Shown: positions 37,866 through 49,798 of the stretch, one piece after another | How positions within the stretch are numbered: position 1 is the first letter of the stretch | Layout of the letters: every line of letters begins with the position of its first letter | Source: Malania oleifera | Taxonomy: Eukaryota > Streptophyta > Magnoliopsida > Santalales > Ximeniaceae | Assembly (NCBI RefSeq): GCF_029873635.1 | Contig: NC_080419.1 | Span: forward strand, 68,414,823-68,478,822 | DNA: 64,000 nucleotides | Direction of reading: 5' to 3' | Program-made: the position numbers and the translations under genes | The notes under the pieces: generated by a model | The model's input: the letters and a program-made list of their open reading frames with translations, nothing else | Told to the model about the DNA's origin: nothing | Databases searched by the model: none

Positions 37866-39900
37866 TATTGACTCTATGAGTCTTATCCCATTTTGATTAT
37901 GACAAATTCAGAGTATTTCACTTGTGCACCTAGTTCTTGTACAGATATATTCTTAAAGAGGCACGAAAAGTTTGGGTACGATGGAAGCCATGGGAAACTC
38001 AAAATTCACACCTTTTGATGGCTATATAAATATGCAAGGATTGAAGACATTTTTATTCTTTATTGCATTCTTGTTTTGTCTGTAATAATTATATGGTCTG
38101 TAATAATGCATTCATACATAATGGGATTGACAGCTTAAAGAAAGACCATAGACTGACCTTAGGTCCCAAAACCGTTTAGGAAATTCCCCAACTCATATAG
38201 GGGTAAATTTTTTTAAGGACACAACTTAGGTTTTCACTTAACTCAGTCGACCGAACATTTCAAGTTTATATTCAGATCAGTTGACAGACCACACCTTAGA
38301 CCAAAAAATATTTTTTTATAGCTCAATCGACTTGTCATTTTTCAACTTAACATTACTCAGTCAACCAACCATATAGAAATTTGGAATATGCTTTTTGGCC
38401 AGTCGATCGACACTTTGCTCGGTCAACCCAAGTTCATTATCTAACCATTTGTTAGAGCTTAGCCAACCGATGGAGGAAGAGAAAAATGTGTTCAACTGAC
38501 CGATCGGCAGTGCTCAGCCAGCCTCCCAAAAACGACAGCCGACCAAGTATCGAATGATTGTAAATCGCCTTTGCTCAGCTGACCGGCAAATTTCTCAGTT
38601 GACCAAACCTCTCAGGACTGTAAAAATTCTAGTGCTAAAATGCAATTATTTCTTAATTTAACAAATTAAAAAATTCCCAATGTGTCCTCAACAACTATTT
38701 TTTTTTTTTTTTAGGAAAAGTCTATCTATACTCCATATCTAAACATAATTAGCAACTTCTTGATTAGCAAAAATTCTCTGAAAAATTCTTGAGCTACTTT
38801 TCTCCTAATCTCATACTTGCAAGCACATAATACTCTCTTTCCCATTCTCTTATAAAAACATTTTTAGAAAGAGAGCTTTGACTCTTAAGTTCCATTTGCA
38901 AGTTATTGCACTTGGAGGCTTGATTGAATATTGTTTTTAGGTTTCATATCTTTTACTCAAAAAGTTCTTACTCTCACATATTCATTTATCTTTTAAATAT
39001 CTTTTGAGAGTAATCTTTGGAGTTTTTCCCATATCATTTGATTGAAATATTTTCTTTTGAGAAAAATTTCCCATAGCTTGTGAGTCTTTGCATATTCATT
39101 GCAAGACTCAAATGCCATCTTTGTGTTCATTGGAAAATATCTTTTGAAGCTTATTTTCATTGTCTTCTATATTCCGTTGTTTGAAAATATCTATTGGAGA
39201 TACTATTTTGTGTGCTTTGAAATCCATGATATTGACTTAGAGTGCATTACATTTTTGAATCAAGGATCATACTCATTAGCATCACTCACATTGCTACATA
39301 ATTTTTGAGAGATAAAATTCTAATACTCTATTGAGCTTAAACTCCTATCATGCTAGAGTGCATTGGTTGAATTGTTGTACTTATCTACTTGTGTAAGAAG
39401 CATTTCTATTGTACACACATTCTATTGACTACTGTATTCTAGGCATCGCCCGAGGAGGCGTTGATCTAGCATGTAAGGATCAGTTGTATTGATTGGGCTC
39501 AGCCCTGTAATTTAAGATGGGGTATTCCTTACCCTATAAGGAGAGGAATCCTTAGACTGGTTAGCTAGAGGTGGGGACATAGGCACAATTGTCGAACCTT
39601 GATAATATATCGTGTGTCACTGTCCCTTATTTTCTTTACATTCTTGTGACTGCTTGCTTATTTTTATCTGCTAGATTCGTTGCACTAGTATTTAGGTACA
39701 TATTTGTGATTACTTGAGATATACTAGAACTGTTTTATTTGCCTAACTTATCTAAATTTCTTTGTATCTGTTGAATTGGAATTGTTTAGAAAAGACCTTA
39801 GGTTGAGTTATACTGATTATGGATAGAAATAGAATAGACTTGACCTAAAATTTTTTAAATACCCAATTTACCCCCTTTTGGGATTACACTAATTACATCA
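37866..39900 (+). mobile_element. Element A 3' LTR
   Basis: 2035 bp, matching the 5' LTR after removal of its insertion. The first bases read TATTGACTC instead of TGTTGACTC. It ends AATTACATCA, followed by the CCTTA duplication. Confidence 0.9.
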
Positions 39901-39905
39901 CCTTA

Positions 39906-40216
39906 CGACTCTCCTACCACCCCCGTCCACACCCTTTATGTCTGACCTTAGTATGGATTCGAATGATATGGATACACTGGTCCTTCCCCGCACATTTTCA
40001 ACCTACATCATTGCCTAAGCCATCTCCCTATCCGCTTCATATGTATAATGACAGAGTACTTAAGCTCGAACATTGGTAGAGGTACATGATGACGACAAGG
40101 AAGGAAAGCCAATGGGGATGATCAGTAGGAAATGGGGGGACACATATGTCAGCGTGCATGAAAAAGGAGATGACCATCATGCGCACATGATTAGGTATGA
40201 TTGTATTTCTTTATGT
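39906..40216. other. Short pre-insertion sequence between elements
   Basis: With 3415-3460 this is part of the DNA into which A inserted. It is less AT-rich than its neighbours and holds ATG-led stretches (39952), but no frame I can assign. It may be a remnant of an older element. Confidence 0.4.
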
Positions 40217-40221
40217 ACTTG

Positions 40222-42354
40222 TGTTGACCTTATAGGTCACACCCGATTTTGATAATGACAAATACTTTTGGTCTTTAATGTATGTCAAGTTTGTGTGCAG
40301 GTTCATAATAACAAGATCATTTGTTGGCACGAGAAGACTTGAAGACTGAAGACCCTAAAGACTATTTTCTTGTTGTACTTTATATTATTTGGGTCTGTAA
40401 TAGTAGTATAGGGTAAAAGGTCTGTAATAATCTGCATTGTATGCATGTAGGAACTTATAAGCTCAAGACCTTATAGAATACCTTAGGGATCACCCTTCGC
40501 TCGACCTTTGCTCGACTGACACCAAGTTTTTTGGGGTACTTAAAAAGGCCTTAGAAAGACCCTAGGTCTCGGAACTTGCACGTAAGAAACTCCCCATAAT
40601 CACTTGCTCAATTAGGGGATCAAATTGAAATTAAAATTGAACATAATAGGCAAATATGTGAGAGGTTAGGCGACCGAACCTCAGGAGTTCAATACTCCTC
40701 AGGCGCCTGAACTGCTGGAAAGTCAGCAGTTTGACTGGGGTTCGGTTTACCGAACCAAGAATGAACCTATCGCCCTCGGGCGACTGAACCTCTGTCAGGG
40801 TACTTTTCACCAACTTGGACTGCCAAACCTCTTAGTTCAAATCAAGCCTTGGGCGACCAAACTTGTCAATTCGATTAACCAAACTTAGCATCGGGCACCC
40901 AAACAGCGTGAAAAATGTTTCTAACTTTTGTTCAGCCAACCGACCCTAGACTCGGGCTACCGAACCTTTTAAAATGGGCTTTTCAAGATGATTCTGTTCG
41001 GACGACCAAACCTCGATTCAGCCACCCGAATCTCGTGGGTAAAAAATATTTTCTACCGAGGTTTAAATTAAGTAAACAGGGTTAATTTTTCTAAACCTTC
41101 TTAAACAAATTTAAGAATACCCTGTGTGTCCCCCAACGGTCATAATTTACCCTTTCTCTATAAATAAGGGTTCATTTGCTTAGATTAGAGAGGATTAACA
41201 AATAGGATTAGCCAAAAAATCTCTCAAATTTTCTAAACCTTATTTGTTCATTCCAACCCCATAACACTCAAACACCTTCATTCCCTTGAGAAATCTTACT
41301 TTGTGAGTGTTTATTTATTGCTTGATATTGCTAGGTACTCCCACTATTTTGCTTGATTGATTGTCATTGATTTTGAGGAGTTAAGCAAGAGTTTTCCTAC
41401 AGATTTTTATTTGGTAAATCTAGTGTTGGGAAAATCTCGTTAGCTTGAGGATCTTTGCATTGGCATTGCAAAGATTCCTATAGCTTTATTTTTGTGTGCA
41501 AAATAATTTTTTGCAAGCTATATACTTCAAACTACTCTTGTGCTTATTTCACTTAAAGAAAATATTTTGAGTTAGTTTGAATACTTGATCAGCATCTTTG
41601 AAACCCTAATCTAGTATTAAGATTTATTATATCTAGTTTCAAAGAAATAACTTATTAGAACACTCTTGTGCTTGATCTTTTATAGACATAACATTGAGTG
41701 TTGATTGCACATATACACCACTAAGCTTATAGTTCCTACGTGTTTGGTGTGGATTGATTATTACATGCGCATATAGTAGTACATATCTGTTTAGTGTGAG
41801 AAGCATATTTCCATGTATGCAAATTTTATACACATTGGTTGTATTCCAAGCGTAGGCCTGAAGAGGGAGATTAGCCCTGTTGAATAGTCCCGGATTGGCT
41901 TAGACCCAGATTGACTCAGACCCGATTAGGAAAGTTAGGTGCATCATTCTGGTAAGGCGTGTTGGTTGGGGTCAACCCCTTTAATTGACCTGGTTAAGGT
42001 TGAGGTCAGCCCTATGGTAATTGACCTGGTTGTAATCGGTGTCGCTCCACCCTTTAAGTGAGCCTTTAGTGGAATCCTCGGGCTTGCGAGCTAGAGGCGG
42101 GGACGTAGGCACAGTTGGCTAAACCCCGATAACATATCGTGCGTGTACTTTATACTTTCCACACTTTACATTTCAGCACGTGTATGTTATAGCGCATGAT
42201 TTAATTTCCGCATATTATCTGCGCATTTGGTTGTGTGTATATAGGAGGACCCTAGGTTGTGAAATACTGCTAGATTAGCTAAACCTAGGGGATTAATTTT
42301 TAAATACCTAGTTCACCCCCCCCCCCCCCTCTTGGGAATACACCAAAGCTAACA
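40222..42354 (+). mobile_element. Second solo copia LTR
   Basis: Perfect duplication ACTTG at 40217-40221 and 42355-42359; starts TGTTGACCTTATAGGTC, ends AAAGCTAACA; 2133 bp, no internal region. Same family as 3650-5890, opposite orientation. It carries GGCGACCGAACCT-type words (about 40660-41035), an intact MSA-like box and TATA, the hairpin CCTCGGGCT/AGCTAGAGG (42076-42097) and a 14-C run in the U5 hairpin loop (42307-42336). Confidence 0.9.
41132..41166 (+). promoter_or_regulatory. Solo LTR promoter: intact MSA-like box and TATA
   Basis: CCCAACGGTCA (41132-41142) lies 15 bp upstream of CTATAAATA (41158-41166). The layout matches the minus-strand solo LTR at 4931-4966. Confidence 0.62.
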
Positions 42355-42639
42355 ACTTGTGTATATATTGTTTAATACATTAGTTTCATTTGTATATATT
42401 ATACTTTATATATTCTTGTACTACTTTTGTATAGGTGGCCATACTTATTTTTTGTTTGGCAATATGTACATACAATTGTCAAATGATGTTAATAACTTCA
42501 TTAATATTATAAATGTCATGATTGGGATGTACTGCTAATAGGAGTATTCTATTTTGAATAATGTCAGACAACTGAGCATGAATGAATAAGTCGACATTGC
42601 ATTTTGAAAGTCTGGTTGATTCTTTATGGCTTTGTTTGT

Positions 42640-43290
42640 AGGAAACTTGTCTCATTTATCAAGTGCAGCCCGAAATTAGTTTATTTGATTTTAAAAGGAG
42701 ACTGTCGAAATTTTTACAAAAATCAGTCGTACTATGAATGTTTAAATCGGTCATACTATGAAACTTTTCTCCTTTAACAGGTGCGATCAGAAATGGGTAT
42801 ATGTAATTTTAAGAGGAGACTCTGCCCAAATTTTATAAATATTAATCATACTATGATTTTTTAAATTCTGGGAATGAATGTTGTGAAAGAACTTTGTAAA
42901 TGTTCTGCTATGAAACTTGTCTCCTTTAATAGGTGCGATAAAAAATGAGTATATCTGATTTTAAGAGAAGACTCTACCTAATTTTTTACATAAATTTGTC
43001 ATAATATTGTTTAAATTCTAGATATGAATGTTATGAAAGAACCTTGTGATTGTTCTGTTATGAAACCTGTCTTCTTTAACAGGTGTGATAAAAAATGGGT
43101 TTATCCAATTTTAAGAGGAGACTGTCTAAATTTTTATAGGAATTGGTCATAGTATGAATGTTTAAATTCTATATATGAATGTTGTGAAAGAACTTTGTGA
43201 TTATTTTTCTATGAAACTTGTCTCCTTTAACAAGTGCGACCAGAAATGAGTATATTTGATATTAAGAGGAGACTGTCGAAAATTTTTCAA
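42640..43290 (+). repeat. Tandem repeat, five units of about 115-150 bp
   Basis: The phrase GAAACTTGTCTCCTTTAACA recurs with changes at about 42642, 42760, 42912, 43062 and 43212, each followed about 45-50 bp later by AAGAGGAGAC. The last four units are spaced about 149-152 bp; the first is shorter. Within each unit GTCTCCT and AGGAGAC are inverted copies that could pair. No ORF runs through it. Confidence 0.85.
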
Positions 43291-44326
43291 AATCAAAGTC
43301 TTGAGAAAAACTTATTTCAGACACCTTGCACTAAAATGATACCGACCCAATTCATTAGTGGTGTATTTTCTTGACGTTAAAGATATTTAAAATAATGTCA
43401 AATTTTAGGTCAACATAGATATTGACAAAAAACAAATTATTAGTAAATCCTAGCAAGCTAGATATAAATAACCATTAGGGACTATCAAAGCTAAGACCAG
43501 GGTATAGTGACGAAAGACACTCCTATGAAGATGTGAGAGCTAGGAATCTTTAACTTAACACTAAAACCATGAACTTAGAAACATACATTACACGGAAGAG
43601 AGGCATAAATTTAGTCAAAAGAAAAAGGTTTTTGTCAAATCTCATGAAGGTCAGTACTTTACTTTCTTTCTCACTTTTTTGATAATTAAATATGAAATTT
43701 TCTAAAGAAATTCAAAAATATTTTTTAATTGCAAATGATGACTTAATATTATCTGCCTAAAATGTTTATATTATGAGATCAAGTATCTGTATGTAGTAGA
43801 TGGTCAACCAAAAACATTCATTAATTTTGCCTTCGATTTTTTTTTAGTTCAGTTTATTTCTAAAACTGAAAATGAACACCAAATGCCAAGAAATTAACTA
43901 CCGAAACAGAAAATCGAAACCAAAATACCAGATATTGGTGCTCATTTTATAGCACTAACCAAAGCTAAAAATTTCCTATATGAACAATAAAAATAGCACA
44001 TGGGAAAATGGAGATGGGCAGGCTGACGGCAGAAGACTGTTGAGAGACTAACAGAGAAGCAACCGGTAGCAAAATCAGCTATTTGTAGGTTGGACTAGGT
44101 AGGCAAAGAAGTCAGTAGAACATCTTACGAACCATCCCAATTGCACACAGCACCTTTGAGATCAGCTTGCAGTTAAAACATACTAAAACCAGGCTAGCAG
44201 GGCAGAGTGCAGACAAAATTCTCAGGAATCCAGCGAGAGAAGATAACATCTTTGTGGGTTCAAATAGATACAATTGCTCAAAATGTTCTCTGTTGTGTTC
44301 TCATGCATTTCTCTGCCACATAGTCG
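43291..44326. other. AT-rich region downstream of the host gene
   Basis: No ORF or known repeat seen. Its right part (about 44000-44326) is less AT-rich and may be the 3' UTR of the minus-strand gene; I could not fix a polyadenylation site. Confidence 0.4.
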
Positions 44327-47300
44327 TTAATGTTCCATATCTTCCATATCTTCATCAGACACTAAGTTCTCAACCTCATTCCCACTACTCAAACCATCTT
44401 CATCACCAGATGACAAAAACTTCTGTCCAATTGACATTTCATCCAAGTGATATTTGACAAACTTGGCCTGTGTTTTCCCCTCAACTCTATCCCCTTCTTT
44501 GCGCTTTCTTCTCCTGTCAGCTCCTGTTAACTTTGATGTGCATGTGGCAGCTAAAAACACAGCATCAACAGAACCAACAGTTGCTTGATCCACAACAACT
44601 TCTACTTTCTCTTCCCCTTTGCTATCATTGGGCAAGAAAACATTATCCAGGCTCCTGATATCAGGCTCGAAAACTGAGAACTCTTGGTCTGCCCTAGACT
44701 TGTAGACAATTGCTTTGTCATGAAACTTGAAAATGTGATCAAATAACCTTACCCCTTGATCTTCAAGGATTAATAGCCATCCTAGAAATGAGACCAAGTT
44801 TCAGTTAGACATTTGAGAGAATGGGTCAATACTCATTATCAACTTGGAAGAGAGGACAAATAACAAATTGGGTCACTCCTATCTAGCTAAGAATTTGCCA
44901 ATTAGCAATCACACAGTGAGAAATCCTGCTACAGATCATTGTCATTGACACCCAAAGAAGGCAGTATCATTTTCATGTTCCAGTAATATAATATTTCAGT
45001 TTCTTGACACCAGACCCACCATACCTAGTACGGAATCTAACAATTAAAAATCAGACAAGCAGTGTCTTTAGATAAAGCTACATCATGTAATATAACATAA
45101 ATGGTGAAGCAGAGGTATCAGAGATACTCACTGATAAGATCAGCGGGTGTGGAAACATTTGGTCTCCCCAACTTCTGCTTCATCCCAGCATGATTACTGA
45201 TCCACTCAATTAATTGTGAAATTAGGCGAGATTCAGTAAAGGCATCTATATAGGAAATGGCCTTCGTTTGGTCACCATGTTTCCTGCAACCAAATTGCAC
45301 AAATTATCAGCTGAGATATGTTAATTTGAAATGTTTGCATCTCAACTACAATCCTCACATCCATGTACCTAATAAACTGTACTGCATCGTCTGCAACAAG
45401 CAACCACGTTATAGCAAGATTTTTTAGGCAGTTGGCAGGTAGCAGAACGCTGTCAGAGTCAAGGAATGGATGCTCTATCATTACCATAGTATCGTACAGC
45501 ACTCTTCGCATAAGAACTTCATCTTCAGGACTCTGCAACAAGAGAATATTTAATTTGGGAATAAAATAAAATTTGGATATCAGTGCTGCATTTAATGCCA
45601 TCCAACAGTACAGCAATAGACTTTCCATGGACATGTCTGTAACTGAACTTCTCTATCTACTTAGGAAGTTGAATGGCCAATTGACCAGGAAATAAACAAC
45701 CACCAACACTTTCGGCTACAATATAGGATAAATAAAGCTTAACTGAAGAATGAAGATATATCCATAACCTCCTTATAAACTCAGAGGGCTTCCATGATCC
45801 AATGAAACCGCGGAACTGCGGAAGTTCAATAACAATGAGCATCGGGCAATCAAATAAAAGCATACTAACCAATAGAGAGGTGACTGGCAAAATTGGATCT
45901 AGCAGTGTCCTGAGAATAATATCTGACAGGCATGAACAAGAAAATCAGGAAGTGCGTAGATCATAATTGAAGTGGAACAATCATTCTAACAGTAGTATAT
46001 CAGAAGATACCAAATCTTCCTTAGGGTAAATGAAAATAAAGAAAAAAAATTCTAGCCCATATGAGTATCATAAAGCTCCTAACAATTGCAAAATATACCT
46101 TAATCTACTCAACCAACACAATTTTCCAAAGATACCAAAATGCATAATTTTTCTAGACAAGGTTTTTACCAAAACGCCTAATTTTTCTAGAGAAAATTTT
46201 CACCAAAATAAAATAATGATAACTAAACTAAGTTTGTCCATAACATGTGGAAACATGAATTAAAAGAAATAATAATATGATCAAGAAGTCATGACCACAC
46301 CCACCCCCAAAAATTCAAAATAAAGTATCTAGATTTATTGACTTTGTTCCGTTGAGAAGTCTAGATACAAAGTCCGCCCAATATGCTTGATAGAAAACTC
46401 CTAAGCCCATGTTTCTACAAGTAAGGATACTAGGTTGTTTGCAGTCCCTTTCATACCACCATACCTCAGTTAAAGGGCCAGAGATACGTTTGCACATTCT
46501 GAAGCTAAACACTAGGCATAAAAAAAGAAATAAAAGATTTAACATGCACATAATTACTGATTAGCATGCATAGCATAATTCAAAATAAAGAGTGTTTCAG
46601 ACAAATGATGGAATTCTATTTCCTTTTCTGGTAATATTGCAAATTTGAGGTGCTGATGCAGTAGCATGGAAAGAACTTTTCAAACCAAGTACCCAGCAGT
46701 GATCGTGTAACTGAAGATTCAAGAACCAGAATAGTCTAAAATTGAAGTAAATAGAACCAGATCTTTACCAAAGAAGTACCAATTTTTAAATCCAATTATT
46801 GAATCAGATGCCCAACTCAGCAGGTTCTTCTGCAATTCCGCCTTAGGTCCGCCAGACCCAAACTTAAAGCAAAACAATAGTAGAAAAGCCTCACTCGTAA
46901 CAACCCCAGCTAAATAACCAGCTCCACATCCTACTCCAACTCCTTGCCGAACCCCTTCACTTACAAGTGGGAAAAATAGCCTCAAAGCTTCCTCAAAATT
47001 GCGATTCTCCTCGCCCTGATCAACCGTCCAGACACGAAGCAAATCGACAAAACACCCCGTAAGATGAACTGATCCATCATCATTCTCCGAATCTTGGCAA
47101 CAACACATTGTAATGTAACTAACAATTCCTTCCACAAAGCAATCGATCTCCCTCCTCAACCAAAAAATATTCTCACTAGTCACCAACTCACACAGCTTGA
47201 AGATCACCGGAGCAAGAAGAGCGACCCTTTTCACGCCATTACAAGAAGCGGAACAAGATACCAACAACTGAAACAGGTCTTTAACCACTGAAACTCTCGC

Positions 47301-47540
47301 CAAAGGGTCGTCGGCTGCAGAATTGCTGCGAAAGGTCAATGCAGAGTAAAACCAGATGATTTCGAGAGGTGGATCGTGCATGGTTTGGACTAATCGGGCG
47401 AAAACAGAGCTCAAGCCAGAGAAATCGGGCTGGAATTTGTAGAATTCGGACAGAAAGTGATCAATTGATTCTTGGAGCATGAGTTCGTGTTGTCTTCGGG
47501 GGTTTGGACTGTGCGTGGACTGTGCTGAGGTGACATCCAT
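44327..47540 (-). CDS. Host gene: uncharacterised plant protein, 5 exons, 564 residues
   Basis: The exons, from 5' to 3' on the minus strand, are 47540-46769, 45922-45769, 45530-45369, 45283-45132 and 44781-44327. Every intron is GT-AG (donors GTAAAG, GTTATG, GTACAT, GTGAGT) and the phases join into one frame of 1695 nt including the stop. The start is the Met of MDVTSAQSTH; an in-frame upstream Met at 47681 is possible but reads like 5' UTR. Exon 1 (residues 1-257) is helix-like with a Gly/Leu-rich hydrophobic stretch near 215-240. Exon 2 has another (TSLLVSMLLFDCPMLIVIEL, about 270-290). Exon 5 has a basic patch RRRKRK (about 503-508, possible nuclear signal) and an acidic tail ending DEDMEDMEH. 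I do not recognise a domain; it could be an armadillo-like helical protein. No stops interrupt it, so it is probably functional. Confidence 0.82.
46315..46551 (-). other. 78-codon ORF within intron 1 of the host gene
   Basis: It lies within the 846-bp first intron. Its second half has a composition more protein-like than its surroundings (VWWYERDCKQPSILTC, then GVFYQAYWADFVSRLL). I cannot assign it; it may be an inserted fragment of organelle or transposon origin, an alternative exon or chance. Not counted as a gene. Confidence 0.25.
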
Positions 47541-48465
47541 GGTGAAGAAACAAAGGGCGAGAATGGGTTCAAGGAAGCGTGGTGATCGAGAATGAGAGTA
47601 AAGACCAAACCAAAACCCTAATGTTGCAGTTAAAATGTTGAATTCTTGAATTGGGGAGGGAAGCCGAGGGGACCTTGGCAACGGGCAACCCCAACAAGAG
47701 CAATCGTGTCTGAGACGATTGTGTTAAAACAGCAGTCGCGGGCCGCGGCTCCCGGACCGAGTTTTCAATTATTATGGACAAGGAAAGCGATACCATTGTC
47801 TCACGTGCCATGAGGATTACAAATTAATAATTTTTTTCCTGTGCAACATATTTAGATATTTTGAGTAACGGTTACTAACATTTATTAATTAGAAAACAGT
47901 GCAAGCAAACAAGGATATTTTTTTGAAAAAATTATTACTTCTTTAATCACGTTTTTGATAACTAACCATATATTCGAATTTTGAATAATTTTAAATAAAA
48001 AGTTGCAAGTTAAATTTTTCTAAAATTAATAAAATCATTCCAAATTCAGAATATGAATACTTTTCTAGACGTGATGTAATTAGGCTTCATAATTTAATAA
48101 TTATTTTAATTGTTTTTTATGCACATAAGCCCCACAAAGGATGGGCTTACACACAACCCATTTTCTTTTTCTTTTTGTTTTCTCTTTTTTTTTAAAAAAA
48201 AAAATCTCATAAGCTAAGGACTCTCTCTCTCTCTCTCTCTCTCAAGTCTAATCAAATCAACACTGACTCACCCTTGGATCACTCAAAATACTCAAATTTG
48301 AAGCCATAATCCATAACAAATCCATTTTCATCTTCAACAAAGTAACAAATTCATGGTCACCCAAAAAAACACTAATAGAATTAGATATCTTGGATCTATT
48401 ATGCAAGCGGAAGGAAAAATGGAAGAAGATGTAGTGACAGGTGTGTTGTGTAATCATAGAATACC
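47541..48465 (-). promoter_or_regulatory. Upstream region of the host gene
   Basis: The 150 bp before the start codon probably hold the 5' UTR. A GC-rich patch lies at about 47737-47760, and a CACGTG palindrome (G-box, bZIP/bHLH site) lies at 47802-47807, about 265 bp upstream of the ATG. No clear TATA box. The part beyond 47850 is AT-rich with a CT repeat at 48221-48243. Confidence 0.45.
48221..48243. repeat. CT dinucleotide microsatellite
   Basis: About 11 CT units, next to a poly-A tract (48194-48204). Confidence 0.9.
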
Positions 48466-49798
48466 TGTAACACCCCGAACCCGCCAAGTGGGGCTCGAAG
48501 GTTACGTGTCTCATTCACCTATTTTCAATACCCTAAACTACAATCACGCAACAGAAATAAATAACAATCTCAATTTAAATACCAGAGTATATCTAAAAAT
48601 CCCAAAAAAAAAAAAAAAAACAACAACAACTTCCATTTGATTATATTACATCCAAGTATTTAAAACATAAGTTATACATAAACCGTTCTTATAGTCACCC
48701 CAAAATTTTAAAAAAATACTACCCTGCCTAGAGCTCTAAGATCGATCACCTGATGGACTTGAAAATATAATCATTTGCTAGGCTGAGAGGCATCTCAGTA
48801 AGGAAGAATAAATCATAACAGTGTGTGGCAGAGAGTTTAATAAATACAAAATATAATCACTTGCTATTCAACATCAGTAAAGGAAACACAAACAGATTTC
48901 ACTCACACATAATTATTTTTAGTGATAGTTTCCGAGAATAAGGAAGATTACCCGCTCATACAAGTAGCTTCCCTCTACTCTAATACTAATATCAGGACAC
49001 TCACCTTACTCAGTAAGCCCTCGGGTTATGTATATAGGTAAAGTCACCGAAAATAGGGAAGATTACCCGTCTATACAAGTAGCTTCCCTCTACTCTGGTA
49101 CCAGACTGAAAAGCACTCGTCTTTCTCAATAAGCCCTCAGGTGGAGAGTTTTTACTTTACCATAAATATACATATAATTAAATTCACATACCATATATCC
49201 TATTAGATCACATTCTATGTCAATTATCCTCACAGAAAAATACAGTCCACATTGAATTCACATCCACACAGGAAATATTGTCCACATAGGACTAACATCC
49301 ACACAGGATTCTACACAAGTTCTTTCCTGCCAACCATCACTGTCATACTTCCACAATGACCTATCCATAGTATATCTATAGAACAACCTCCTCAGGCTTG
49401 CCAATGTTCTACCCCAATATATAATGACAATATAACGAGCTCCTTAGGCCTACCAATGTTATATCGCGATTACATCTATGCAATATAATGAACTCCTCAG
49501 TCCTGCCAACGTTATATCGTGATACACACGAATAACCACACAAATGACTCATTCATATACATCAAATTATTCACCACACAATAATCACAAGTAGCCAGTA
49601 GTTGCAACCAATCTATGTTCACAAATAAACTGTATTCACAATTAGCTAATAAGCACTCAGTTTTTATCAACAATCAGCATTCACAACAGCTAGTATTCAC
49701 AACCAGTTAAATTATGAAAGTTATATTCATGCCACACAATTTTTCTCATATATAATATATATCAAAAATCATTATTTTCCAAATGTCTAAATTGTTCA

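Larger units (their letters stand above)
3461..39900 (+). mobile_element. Element A: Ty1/copia (SIRE-like) element, host of the nested insertions
   Basis: The element is bounded by a perfect 5-bp duplication, CCTTA at 3456-3460 and 39901-39905. Its own sequence is 3461-3649, 5896-8885 and 33295-39900; the rest is inserted. It has two LTRs of about 2.05 kb, an initiator tRNA-Met primer site, gag, pol and a polypurine tract in plus-strand order. Gag lost its start codon, and gag and pol carry many stops. No extra ORF is present between RNase H and the 3' LTR. Confidence 0.9.

Noticed and set aside
42316..42329. 14-base C run as a possible assembly error
   Set aside because: Other copia LTRs have a C run at the same place with variable length, so it is a real element feature; only its exact length is uncertain.
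47541..47681. Upstream in-frame Met extending the host protein by 47 residues
   Set aside because: The extra segment has 5' UTR-like composition, and the MDVTSAQ start gives a more ordinary N-terminus; transcript data would settle it.
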